This document shows, piece after piece, positions 46,973 through 58,673 of a stretch of DNA of 64,000 nt. Origin of the DNA: Ziziphus jujuba. Taxonomy: Eukaryota; Streptophyta; Magnoliopsida; Rosales; Rhamnaceae. A program made the translations under genes and the position numbers. The notes under the pieces are model-generated. The model saw nothing but the letters and a program-made list of their open reading frames with translations, ran no database searches and was not told where the DNA came from. The number at the start of each line of letters is the position of its first letter. Position 1 is the first letter of the stretch. The stretch covers positions 3,541,501 through 3,605,500 of the forward strand of contig NC_083388.1 of NCBI RefSeq assembly GCF_031755915.1. Reading direction: 5' to 3'.

Positions 46973-48692
46973 ATGGCCGTGGAAATGGGAGGAGGAACGC
47001 TGTCGGAGATTCACCAGAGCGCGAAGAAGCTTCTGATGAGGAGCAGAGGCGGACTCGAACGCCTTGAGAGCCTCGAGTACATGACCTCCACCGCCGTCGA
47101 TTCCCCTGAGCTATCCTACTCCGTCAAGAGGGACATCGCTCAGATCCAGTCTCTCTGCGTCGAGATGGACCGTCTCTGGCGATCTGTTGCAAACAAATCC
47201 GAGCGAGATCTCTGGAAAAGGTGTTCGCATTTTTCTTTTTGTGATTCAATTAAATTTCAATCTCAACCTCAATTTCAATTCTACTTAGGGCTTTTTTGAA
47301 TAAAATTTTGTCATTGTTACCCAATTTGGAAGATATAGTTGTTCATGGTAATCGAATCTAATATTCAGATCTAATTGTTGTTTAATAGATCTTATTTTTC
47401 ATTCCAAACTTATGGAAGATATATGAAAAATTTTGAAGTTTGAAAACTATTTTTGATGATTGTGCAGAAAGGTAGAACAAATAGCAGAGGAAGCTGAATC
47501 TTTGAAACAAAGTTTGGATAAGTATTTTGTAAGAAATCAGAGGAGGGTGACTGAAGCTAAGGAGAGGGCAGAGTTGCTTGGAAGAGCAGTATGTAAAAAT
47601 CTTTTTTGTTTTGTTAGTTTGCTGTTGGATTTGCTTTTTATGATTTTACCCTGACATACAGTGACTTTTCGTTTGAGTGTAGAATGGGGAATCTGCTCAT
47701 GTTTTGAGAATTTTCGATGAGGAGGCTCAAGCAATGCAGTCGGTCCGTAATTCTTCGCGGTTGTTGGAAGAAGCTAGTGCAACTGGAGAGGCCATTCTTT
47801 TCAAATATTCAGAGCAAAGGGAACGCCTCAAGGTATCACCAATTGCTTATTTGCTTACCAACTTGTGAAGGATCAGTAGTAATTGAATGCTCCAAGAAAT
47901 AGGAAGAAATAAATTTTTGTAATTACGCTGAATCCATAATTTAAATATGTTATCATCGATGGTTCCTGTAAATATGTTTCCTAGATTAGGTGAATAAATT
48001 ATCTGTTTCATTAACAAAAATAGAAAAAGAAGGTTGTAGCAATTTCTGCAGCACATAAGTAATGAATAGATAAAAGGAAGAAGAATAAAAGGTTCATCAG
48101 CACTCAATCAGAGATGGTCGAACAATAAGACATGTAAAAAGAGAATAATCATAGGAGTGTAGCATAAAACCATGTGGTATTGTAGAAACCCAGAGGAATA
48201 AAGAAACGGCCGAAGATTAGAGATTCAAATTCTTAACATCATTAATGCTTAAGCATGCAAACAAGAATCCGATTGAAGCAGGGAGGACTTATATTCTAGG
48301 ACACTAGGAATATAGAATAGATACATATATGTTTTTCGAAATATATCTTTTATTTAAGGGTAGGCATTTCATATAAGATACAACTTGTAATACACATTGT
48401 GGCAACCAGGAGTTGAAGTACGAGATATTGGAGCTGTATAATGCATCAATTAGCAATTGTAGTGTTTCAGTGACATACTTTTTACTTTGGTATTGTTTAT
48501 CACAATCTTACAACTATTCTTTTGGTTCAGAGAGCGCAACGGAAAGCATTGGATGTCCTTAACACAGTGGGTCTATCCAACTCTGTATTGAAGCTCATCG
48601 AGAGGAGACACCGTGTTGATAAATGGATAAAGTATGCTGGCATGGCATTGACACTGTTCGTTGTGTTTGTGTTTTGGAGGTGGACTAGATGA
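46973..48692 (+). CDS. Membrin, Golgi Qb-SNARE
   Basis: Four exons, 46973-47220, 47468-47588, 47683-47832 and 48531-48692, encode 226 residues, the usual membrin length. The N-terminal half is a helical regulatory region (HQSAKKLLMRSRGGLERLE). The SNARE motif lies about residues 130-200 (GESAHVLRIFDEEAQAM, then SEQRERLKRAQRKALDVLN). The conserved block NTVGLSNSVLKLIERRHRVDKW precedes a C-terminal anchor (YAGMALTLFVVFVFWRWTR). Membrins act in ER-Golgi and intra-Golgi fusion with the syntaxin SYP3-type Qa-SNARE. It is similar to Arabidopsis MEMB11/MEMB12, with no frame breaks. Confidence 0.95.
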
Positions 48693-49413
48693 AGTTTGAG
48701 GAAAATGAAGAGTTTGCAAGGGCAGCCTACGTCAACTTTTTTCAGGCTTATAGTTAATTGTAGAGCAGCTCCAATATAGACTGGATATTTTGCAATCTAG
48801 TTTGTATATCCACCGTTGGAAAACCAATGTATATCATCAATTGTTAAAGATAATGTTCTTTGTATTTTACAATAGTTTCACATTGCTGATCAACATCCGT
48901 TTGAGGTTCAATTTCAACCATTCTTTTTTGGGAACTATGTTAATCGATCAGTTTCTCATCTATTGTAATTTATATGGTGATGGCTATGAGCTCAGTTCTA
49001 TCATGACATAAAACTTGGTTCATTCTTCAAAATAGGTAGTTATAGGCGCTAGTAATCATAGCAACAGGGTGAAAACTAAGTTCTAGGCCATGCATAATGT
49101 CATCAATATTTTGTATGAGGAACAACCAAAAGTAAGGCTAAAAGGTGGTGGTCATTCAACCTACATGTATGTACAACAATGCCCTTCTTTTGATGAAAAA
49201 AAAAAAAAAAAAAAAAAAGAAAGAAAAAATTCAGAGAAAATGTCTACGATTCTAGAAAGTACTTGTCGGATCATTGCATAAGCTAAGGGACCATTCTCAA
49301 ACAAGTATCAGTTACGAGAACATGAAACTAATACATGAAACAGCAAGCTCTACAAATTTAATTCAAAATTGCTAGGTATTTTGCTCCCACCCTTGGCTCT
49401 CCTACTACACACT
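48693..49413. other. Convergent intergenic region (membrin and HPt gene)
   Basis: The region holds the facing 3' UTRs and an A-tract at 49197-49218. No coding segment or structured RNA was seen. Confidence 0.5.
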
Positions 49414-52400
49414 TCAAGCAGAATTTGTTGGTGTACAAGCTTTACCTTTTTGTCTGCTCTCAAGTCTGATAATCCTACGCTCCATCTGCATGACCATGCT
49501 AAAGGGTCACTTGAATTAGAAAGTCAAATACATAAAATACTTGTGTATGTATTTCAGAGAAGCTATGTTTTGCGCCAACTACTTTGAATATCAAAATGGA
49601 ACCCTTAGAACTAATAGACAGAGAAATTGTTGATCTTAACCCTAGTTGAACCTCAAGGTCAATTAGCCAAACCAATTTAGAGGTGCTACAGTTATCCTTC
49701 AGTCCACACCTGAGTTGTAGTTGCCGACTTAAGCAAAAACTTGTGAAGTACTTTCTTTTATTCCAGGGTACTTTTAGTTAGGGGTAAGGGATCAGTATTT
49801 GGAATGGAATATTGGAAATGTTATCTATTCAGGTTGAAACATAGAATCAATTTATCAACAATTAATTATAAGAATCAATTTATCAACAATTAATTGAATT
49901 AATTATAAAATGTAATACTATTGAAAAAAATGTTGAAATTCGACGGTGGGAGAATAGAGAGATGAAAGAAAGTAGACAGAAATTCAAGAGAGAAACAACA
50001 AAAATAAATATAGAGAAAAACTCCAAAGAACTGAGAAAAATGAGAAATTAAGGACATATAGAGAGAATTAATAATGGACATCAATAACCCTTTTGGCAAC
50101 TAGATGAGATATAGATTTATTCTGGCACAAATATTGGTCATTACAGTTATACCAACCCTTCATAGATCAAGTTCTGCCAACTCTTGAAAACAAAAAAAAA
50201 AAAATGTGAATACGGTAAAAGAAATTAAATTACCCTAAAGAGTAAGAATATATTTCTTTCCAAGTAAAAACATATTTTGAAAGTGATAGAGACAGAACTC
50301 AACATTTTGTAATACCTGAGCATAGGACTCCAGCTTGTCCTGGGTACAAGAAAATTCTTTCTTTATCCAACTCAAGGCTCGGACGAAACTGAATATATTT
50401 TTAACAGAAAAATGAAGTTTAGACATACGAAATAGGAAAGGAATTACAAGACATTTTCTTGATATGACTCACAGGTATATAGTTAGTTAAGAGATCCTTG
50501 GACATTTTCTTGATATGATTCACAGGTATACAGTTAGTTGTATAGTTAAACACCAACATATTAAGAAAATATAAGGAACAAAACACAAGAGTGGGCATCA
50601 GTAACTCCTTGGACAAATATATATTGGTTATCCCATAAATGGTTCCTTACATAATAAATTAGAGTACAACTTTTCAAGGTGGCATTGACAAATAAGTAGA
50701 GCCATCATCCAAGATCTTTCTATTATGTCTCCCAGCACAGCAGGAGATAGAGTATGACCTAGGGTTATTTCATATTAGACACCCACATAAAAAGTACAGT
50801 GAACCACAGGTCCCAACTTTTTGGGGGCCTAAGGGCAGCCTAAAAGTGCAGAACTTGAACTCTTTCGGTAACTAAAGATGATCAATCAGACACTATGATT
50901 TGACAATGACACAGGTTTACAAGTAGCAATACACGGTTCATACAGGTATTCCTCAATGGTAATTAATATTTCACTTTTTTTAATGGAAAATGTCTTTCAG
51001 CCCAACATGTAAAATTCAGAGATGGCTGGCACCATTAATACACTGCCATTGCAGTAGTATGATTTCACTAGTCGAGTTGTATAGCAGTATTCTTATTTTT
51101 ATTTTCTGAAGACTAAATAATATTAGCACTGCCTTCAATGCCTGATATTAGAAGATATTAAATGTAACAGAAATTTTCTTCCTCAGATATTTTATCAAAT
51201 GGTAAATATTTAAACTGGCATATGCAAGATGAAGAGAAAACCTTCATACTTTTGCTTGTTCATCTGAACAGAGGCCTGAATGAGTTCATCACATGCAAGT
51301 CTTACATGCTCAGCACCAATGCTGTAATGCCGAATAAGGAACAAAATTTAGTTTTTAATGCTGATTGCTGAATATATGAAAAAAAAATTTGAGCACACAG
51401 CATACATGGAACATATAAATATGAATTTGCAACAATGTTTATAATAATGTAAAAATTAACTCAAAGAGTGCAATCCATTAAAAGCTCTTTCTCCCCATAA
51501 AAAACCCAGGGAAAAAAAAAAGAGAGAGAAGTATTATACGTCCATACAACAAATTCTAAATCCTGTAAAATTTTCAATTAATGTCTGTGTGGGAGCAAGT
51601 TTGGGTGCTTCTGTGTAACTTTGCATGCACATCAATGTAACATGTGCATGTGTCTCTGGTGCGAGAGACAGATATGAAACTACAGTCCAATATGTCTGAA
51701 TTGCTAATTATCATTAACTTTAAAATTTCAACTCAAATTCAAATGCTGTGCCAAAACAAAGCAAATACATAATAGTAAATTGTGGACTTCACTTCCCTTT
51801 CAGTTGTTTCTTGATGTAGAACTGGAGTTCTTGATAAAAGAACATGGAGTTTAGATTCATTTAAGGTCTATCATTGTAAGCTTACATAAATTTATTTATT
51901 GATTATCCTTTCTCTAGGGCATTTAAACTCTACCAGTCCATCAAGAAAGCTTATATTTGTTTCAATGATTCAAGTATTTATTTGGCTACTCTACCTCATG
52001 ATAAGGTCAATAGGCAATTTATGCTGCAAAGAGAGACCACAAAAATGTTTGAAATTGGTGTACAAGTATGATAAAGGGGGTGGATCCATTGGACATGTTT
52101 ATTTACCATGAAGTGGTTGCTCAACTTAGGTAAGATTGTTGAATGAAGCTTTAGATTTATCTGGGCATTGGTGGAATCATGTTATCAGTAAGGCTTTTTT
52201 AACGGGATTTGGAGGGGGAAACTGTCATGATGTGCAGAAATGGCTATTGTTTGGGGCTGATCGGAAGGAAATTAGAGAATGTCAAAAGAGGTGCTAAGAT
52301 GTATTTTTTTGGGGGAATTGTTTGAGGTTTCCGGAATCATTCTGGACATCGACCTCAAAGGAGTCTAAAGATATACAATTTTCTGATTAATATGGAAAAA

Positions 52401-53320
52401 TCTTAAAATACCCATTCCACAATCTTGACAAAGGAAAGGGAAGGAAAATTAACTGAAAAAAATATTTGGCTTATTACATTAATAATTAAAAAGTAGGCAA
52501 TTGAGGTTGAATAGTGTAGTTGAGAGAGTTATTTTAAACTTGTAAAATAATGTCCTACGTTTTCACTCTTTAGTTGAAAACAGTCATAATCATGTGCATG
52601 TTTTGTGCAGAAAATTATAATGTGAAACGGATGTCTAACGAATTCCAGTATTTAATTCATGAATTTGAAATTACCACAATTTATTTTCTTCAGGAAAAGT
52701 GGATAATTTGTTTTTTGGAGGCACAAAGATGAAGTAAGATCCTCAGAAGATTTTGAGAGATGTTCCTCATGTACTAGAAACCAATTTATGCCTTAAACAT
52801 AATCTAGATGATAACATGAGAAACTAAAGTCAAATATTACCATGAGCTTCTATCCTTTACTTTGTGAGCCAGCAAAGTCACCTTGGAGAAATCAACATCA
52901 GGAAAATCACTGCAGGTATGGTTTACAATTCAGAAGTAACTCAATGTAGATAAAACTAGCTATCATGATCCAAATGCCCTAAAAAATTGTTTTAAATACA
53001 GAGATACCTGTAGCTTGTAAGTTCTGATAAAATCATTTCCACATCAACCAAATATGCATCGATCAGCTGCACAACAAGATCAGGTTGTTCCATACTTTTT
53101 AGAGTCTGAATCTGTGAAAACTGATCATTTACTATCCCCTGAAAGGAATGAAACAACCATGAACTAATATTATCATCCAAACTTCCAAACAATACTTTAA
53201 GCAATAAAATTGGCTGCAACCCATGCAACAATAAATCAAGCTACAGGGAAAATTCAAATTGCATCTAAAACATGAGCCTTCTGGATCATTATATCAAAAC
53301 CCCCTCTTTTTGGAAAAACG

Positions 53321-53358
<38 letters not shown>

Positions 53359-53618
53359 AGGAATGAAACAGCCAAATATAACACATTTAGAGAACACAAT
53401 CAAATGGCAATAGATTTACCACAAGCCCTTGGAATCAGTTTTAATTGACAAATCTTATCAAAAAAAAAAAAAAAAAAAAAAATCAATTGACAAATACACC
53501 AGCCAGCAAGTATTTGTAAATGAAACCTTAAGAATACAACAACCAAACAAGACATCACCTCATCAAATAGTGACTGCACATATTCTTCAAGTAGTCCTTC
53601 AAGAATAGACAGAGCCAT
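49414..53618 (-). CDS. Atypical histidine-containing phosphotransfer (HPt) protein
   Basis: Six exons, in transcript order 53618-53559, 53138-53008, 52909-52841, 51321-51250, 50388-50316 and 49485-49414, encode 158 residues, as in plant AHPs (about 150). The protein starts MALSILEGLLEEYVQSLFDE, followed by DQFSQIQTLK. The active-site helix reads LLAHKVKDRSSCIGAEHVR with the phospho-accepting His at 79. AHPs carry phosphate from sensor kinases to response regulators in cytokinin-type signalling. Here His and Lys(+3) are kept, but the normally conserved Gly at His+4 is Asp and the following Ser is Arg, so phosphotransfer may be altered. The C terminus (KGKACTPTNSA) is longer than usual. Upstream non-coding exons are possible. 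Confidence 0.88.
49850..50100. other. Intron 5 insertion-like segment of the HPt gene
   Basis: A duplicated phrase (atcaatttatcaacaattaatt at 49849-49870 and 49874-49895) precedes a GA-rich stretch with many agagagaa words. It looks like a transposon remnant, but I could not define its ends. Confidence 0.3.
53319..53356 (+). repeat. Poly(A) tract in HPt gene intron 1
   Basis: About 37 A in a row, with a second A22 run at 53460-53481. On the transcript these are poly(U) tracts inside intron 1. Confidence 0.8.
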
Positions 53619-53656
53619 TTCAGATATAAAAGAAACAAACTTAACTGACTGAAACT

Positions 53657-53657
53657 C

Positions 53658-53714
<57 letters not shown>
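53657..53714 (+). repeat. Compound (GT)n(GA)n microsatellite
   Basis: A run of about eight GT units passes directly into about twenty GA units, 39 bases upstream of the HPt start codon on the transcript. It probably lies in the 5' UTR or promoter. Length variation could affect expression. Confidence 0.9.
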
Positions 53715-53718
<4 letters not shown>

Positions 53719-54400
53719 AAACCATGGTGAGAATGAAACAGTTCTGCATGGAGATATAACAGCTTCAGTGAGAGGTTTGATAAACAATGGTTATCAGACT
53801 GCCATGAGTTTTGCATGGTGCCTTGTGGATTAACACCTGGAATGCAAATTAACATATATGCCCCTTAAAGAATAATGCAAAGCAAATACTTCACCTTTTC
53901 TTCTTCTGTCACCTGATCCAATACGACATAACATCCTTTGATCAATTTAGAGATTGAAATAGCATGTCATACAACAAATCACGTTGCAAATCAATATATA
54001 AAAATAAAAAAAATAAAAAAAAAACCCTAACATTTTGCTTCAAAGGAGAATTCACCAATTTAATTAGTTTATAATTTATCATAACATATTATAACAGGAA
54101 ATCTAAAAATGAGACATGAATCCAAAAAAATTATAAGGAACCTAAGCCCAAGATCTGCTTAATTGCATTCAATATATACTTACCATGATTGGGATTCAGA
54201 TATTTTAATTTGGACAAGAACAACAAAGAAAGCTCTTAATCCGCCATTCTCTTTAAGATTGTCTACATCTTTTGTAGTGCTACTTCCACATCATATTAAG
54301 TGGGTCCCATGCAACTTTTGCCAGAAATGATAACAATTTGTTTGGTCCCTAGTGATTTTATTGAACAGAAAGCAGCAGTACCCATGCCACATGGCAAACA

Positions 54401-54775
54401 ACAAGAGTCATATAAGCTGTCAAAGAGGGTCAGTTTCATTTACTTACTGAAAAAGAATTTTATGCTAATCTGGATAAGTTATTAACAGTGGAAATTTATA
54501 CATTTTGGAGTACTCATTATTTTAAACACCTCACTAACAAATTAACCTGATACTATCATTCTTTACAATAAGTTTCAAACAACAAAAAACAAGAATCATA
54601 CAAGCTGTCAAGAGGATCAGTTTTCACTTGCTTGGTCAAAAAGCAGGTTATGTTAATCTCAATAAGTTATTAATAGTGGTAATTTATACATATTGGAGTA
54701 TTAAAAGTTTATACATCTCGCTAACAAAAACTAACTTGATAGTATCATTCTTTATAATAAGCTTCAAGCAACAAT
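54401..54775. repeat. 188-bp diverged tandem duplication
   Basis: acaagagtcatataagctgt at 54401 recurs as acaagaatcatacaagctgt at 54589, and the parallel text continues to tatcattctttataataagc. The copies have diverged by perhaps 15-20 percent, so this is older than the other duplications. Confidence 0.85.
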
Positions 54776-56140
54776 AAATTGTCTACTTATGTTAAAACTG
54801 GACAAACAAACCTCATGAAGAACATAAGCCAGCTTGAAGTTGATCTCAAGGGCCAGACTTTCCATGTCAGTTCTAAAATTTTTGTCTAACTTGCAATTTG
54901 AAATGACAAATGAAAATATGAAAATAAATTCGAGATTAACTTCACTACAGTGGTGAATGGTGTTTAATGGTTTAACGCTAATCCATAATATCTTGCACTG
55001 CAACGCCAGAGCAAAGGAAATAGATTGTAAAAGGAAACTTCATAGATAAACATAAGACAGGAATATAGGAAGAAAATAATAAGACAACAGAATTTAAAAT
55101 TTAAACTATCCCTTCACTCTAGAGGAAAAAACATATATTTAATTGAAAAATACAAACACTACTGAATATTAGCAATTCCATATGCAAAATATTTCCCAAT
55201 CTTCAACTGTTGCATCTTGAAGATAGTCAAGAACCCATTTTGTAACATTAAGATCATCACGTCCTTTAGCAAGGCCAGTACAACCATGGTACAAGAAGTT
55301 ATTTATCCATGTACCTTCTTTTTTTCTTTTTGAGTTATTTCATCTGGCATATAACAAATTCAAGTGAACAAGTTACTCTGGAAGACAGCTGAATTTTTTA
55401 TTTTTTTAATTTTCATTGCTTTATAGAATAAAAAATACATATATAACAGGAAAACCCAAAACGAGGCACAAACCCCAAAACAGTTTCTTGTGCAGCAGTT
55501 AGCATGTCTAACTGTATTAGAGCTCATAAATATGACTAGTGTATCTGGGCATATAGTTCTCCATTTACAAAGCTCACAACTTCTAATTCAGCTTACTTAA
55601 AGAATGTTGCTAGTCCAATACATTTCTGTTTTATTCTCCATTAAGCATGGAACATTTTTCCACCCAGAGCTGACCAGAAAATATATCAAAATAAAATTTA
55701 AATTTGATACTCACATGGGCTACTTCTCCCATAAAAAGCAGCACAGTCAGTTCTTGAATGGATAGAGTTGGCCTTATAAGAAATTAAGAGCATTTATGTG
55801 TTCTTACCATAGCTCGTATTTGTAGTATCATCTACCATGAAAGAAACTATAGCTTATAATATATGTTGTAATCTCAAGTTCAATACAGGTGCCATCCAAC
55901 AAAATTTTATGCATAACATAGATTTTAAAGAAAATTTAGCTTTTTTGAGAATAAATTGACGTATAAAGAAACAGATGTGCATACAAATAAATTCCGCCTA
56001 TCACAACCTCCTTTCCCAAAGCCGAGACTACAACATATAAGCCCCCACCAAACACAAAAATCATAATAGTGTTTTTCAGATTATTACCATCTGAGTCATA
56101 GCAAACCTTATCAATGATGGTTTCCAGCTTCCTTTCACCA

Positions 56141-56252
56141 GTCTCTATGTCAATAATCTTTCTCTTCATTTGCACGTGTAATGGCCCCGAAAATAAGTCT
56201 CTATGTCAATAATCTTTCTTTTCATTTGTACTTGTAATGGCCATGAAAATAA
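56141..56252. repeat. 56-bp tandem duplication
   Basis: Copies at 56141-56196 and 56197-56252 (gtctctatgtcaataatctt...) differ at about five bases. Confidence 0.92.
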
Positions 56253-57504
56253 GGAATCGGGAACAGAAAAAAATTATAAACTTCAAACGTGAAAGCACTT
56301 TAATTTTTTAACCCGTTTCACTTGGAAGTTAGAAAACCATGCCTACTTTGTTTCGGGAAAAAAAATAATACTAATAAAGGAGTCCTTAAATGCCACTGAA
56401 TATTCATCAAGTGTACGAAATGCAAACAAAGTTTAGCATTTTTATGGCAGAATTGGCGCTTCACTAACAGAAGAACAACATCACCCATTGGTTCTTGCAT
56501 ACAGATCACCAGCAGAAACGACCACCTATGGAAACCAACATCCTGTTTCTTGCTGCATATAACAACCAAAATAAATTAAATTAAATTTAATTAAAATGAA
56601 CAAGATATATATATATATATATCCTCATAATATATATATATATAAGTATATCTTTTCCGTAGTTTTTGAACATGAAAAGGAAGAATTACATGTGCTTGGC
56701 TCAATCAAAGAGTGAAGAATATATATTGATCAGACATGCAGTAGATAGTGACGGATCTCACAACATAATAATGTCTAAGAACTTCCTTCAAAGCTTGTAG
56801 TTGACAGAATTGGTCATCAAAAACTTGCCTGACAAATAATACAAGAAGAAATTCATATCACCTAATACTTTCTTTGCCGGTCATTATCACCAAATACTGA
56901 TCAAGTCTTCTTCCCAATTCAGTAATTTATCACAATTTTAACGTGCAAATTCAAGTGTGTGTACACGCGCACGAGAGCAATAACGTGTTTATATATGACG
57001 AAAAATAGGTAACATTTTCAATGTCAAAACTCAAGAGCGACATAATCTCGAACAAAATTCACTCTCCTAAAATAAGATCACATAAAATTTCACAAGGAAA
57101 AAATAAAATAAAAAAAATTGTCTTTTAAATTAATTTCAAACATATAAAACGCTTTACATCAGTACGCTAACAAATTTAAATAACACAGAAAGCGTATTTC
57201 ACCGAATTCCCAATAAAATAAAATAAAATAAACATTTTTGCAAAGTTTGATGTTCCTCTTTCATTGCATGTTAAGATCGCCAAAAGAAGCAAAAGGACTG
57301 AAAGAAAACGAGAAAAACACGGATCCAAATCGCAAAGAACAAAATAGAGAAAGAGCTTTCTCTCATTCAATTAATTTGTTTGTTTCGTTCTTGGTTTTCT
57401 TTGGCTGAAATTATGAAACATTAATTTGAGAAAAAGGACGTGAAGGAAGCGAATATGGAAGAACGCTATGCGTATTGCGCATATTAAAGAGGAAGATGTG
57501 ATAC

Positions 57505-57577
57505 CTCGTCGAGAGCACATGGAGTATATGAAGCCGCGAAGTGGAGCTTTCTGAAAAAGAACAAGCCAAACCGCCAT
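57505..57577 (-). CDS. Putative isolated first exon of unknown gene
   Basis: From ATG 57577-57575 the frame reads MAVWLVLFQKAPLRGFIY, then SMCSRR, and meets a good GTATCA donor after 57505. It is preceded by pyrimidine-rich leader-like sequence. No clear next exon with homology was found. It may instead be a leader exon of the HPt gene 4 kb downstream, or spurious. Confidence 0.25.
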
Positions 57578-57589
57578 TTTCAAATGTCT

Positions 57590-58673
57590 CAGACTCTCAC
57601 ACTCTCACACAGAAACCAAACAGTATGTGTACAAGATGGAAAGAGAATTGAGAACAAGAACAACTGTCATTTTGATGGGCCTCTTTGTCTCAATTTCTAT
57701 TCCATTTTGCTCAGAGAGAAACTAGACTACGGCCCAGCCCAATGGTTTCTGACCCATTTTTCCTGGTCTTTTTTTATTTTTTTACTCTTTTTTATTTTTT
57801 TGACATCACAATTGTATTAATTTTTTTTGGTGAATTATTTATTTATTTATACATAACGTGGGGCGAAGTAATGATGGTTATTTCTCTAATTTTGATGTCC
57901 CTATAAAGTTGTTGTCGGTGTCTTATTATAAGTTTAATTTTCTGAAATCCATTTGTTGTATCTCAGACTATGAAAGTGTGGAATTTGCAATTGGATAATT
58001 TCCCTTCACAAATTGGAAAAGTAGCATAAACCATTATCTTAATCCAAAGCCGATATTAATGAACCGTCATTAGAATTTATAAATGCATGTTTTAAAAAAT
58101 AATATGCATCTAATTTACTGTAAATTGGATCAAATACAGCTATAGCATAAACCATGAATCGGGTCATAGTTATATATTTTGAAACTCAAGTGGTAGAAGA
58201 AATCAAGGCTTTATTCCTTGCGATCTAGATTTCCTACAATTTTCCGTACTAAAAAAAGAAAGAAAACTGTATTATTTCATTTGATGTCATAACTAGACAG
58301 GCTTTATCTGAACCTCACGCAATTATATAGTTTTCAACACCAATTTAAAATAGAAAAAAAAAAAAAAAAACAACTTTTAAAATTACTAAGTTTCCATGCC
58401 TATCTCTCTTGGCTATACTATAGTTAATCTCTTGAAGAAGTGCAAATCAAGAATTTTGTAATTGACTTTTGAAAATTTAATCGTCTGGCCATGTGAGGGA
58501 CACCATTAATATAAGATCGGTCAAAAGTAAGTAAAGAACACTCCACGTACAAAGCAAGCTTATGAACGCTAGATTTTAGGCTACACTTTAACTTTGGAAA
58601 ATCCGTCTCTATAAAAAGATCAAATTTCCATGCATTCTCATATCACCCAAACCCAATTATCATCATCACCAAA
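57590..58673 (+). promoter_or_regulatory. Upstream region of the root-cap gene (left duplication arm)
   Basis: A TATA box (TATAAAA, 58610-58616) lies 58 bases before the ATG. From about 57893 onward the sequence matches the region from about 61110 onward (ccctataaagttg..., then gaatcgggt..., gcgatctagattt...), so this is the left arm of a tandem duplication. The proximal block tccacgtac/aaagcaagctt at about 58542-58562 is conserved in both copies, hinting at a regulatory role. Confidence 0.65.

Larger units (their letters stand above)
53619..57504 (-). other. Region upstream of the HPt start codon, possible 5'-UTR introns
   Basis: No complete gene is visible. Short stretches flanked by splice-like sites occur, for example GTTATATGCAG before CAAGAAACAGG (about 56556-56530) and a coding-like MESLALEINFKLAYVLHE (about 54865-54812) ending at a GTTTGT donor. 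They may be non-coding leader exons of the HPt gene, a decayed gene or chance. The two tandem duplications here are listed separately. Confidence 0.3.
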
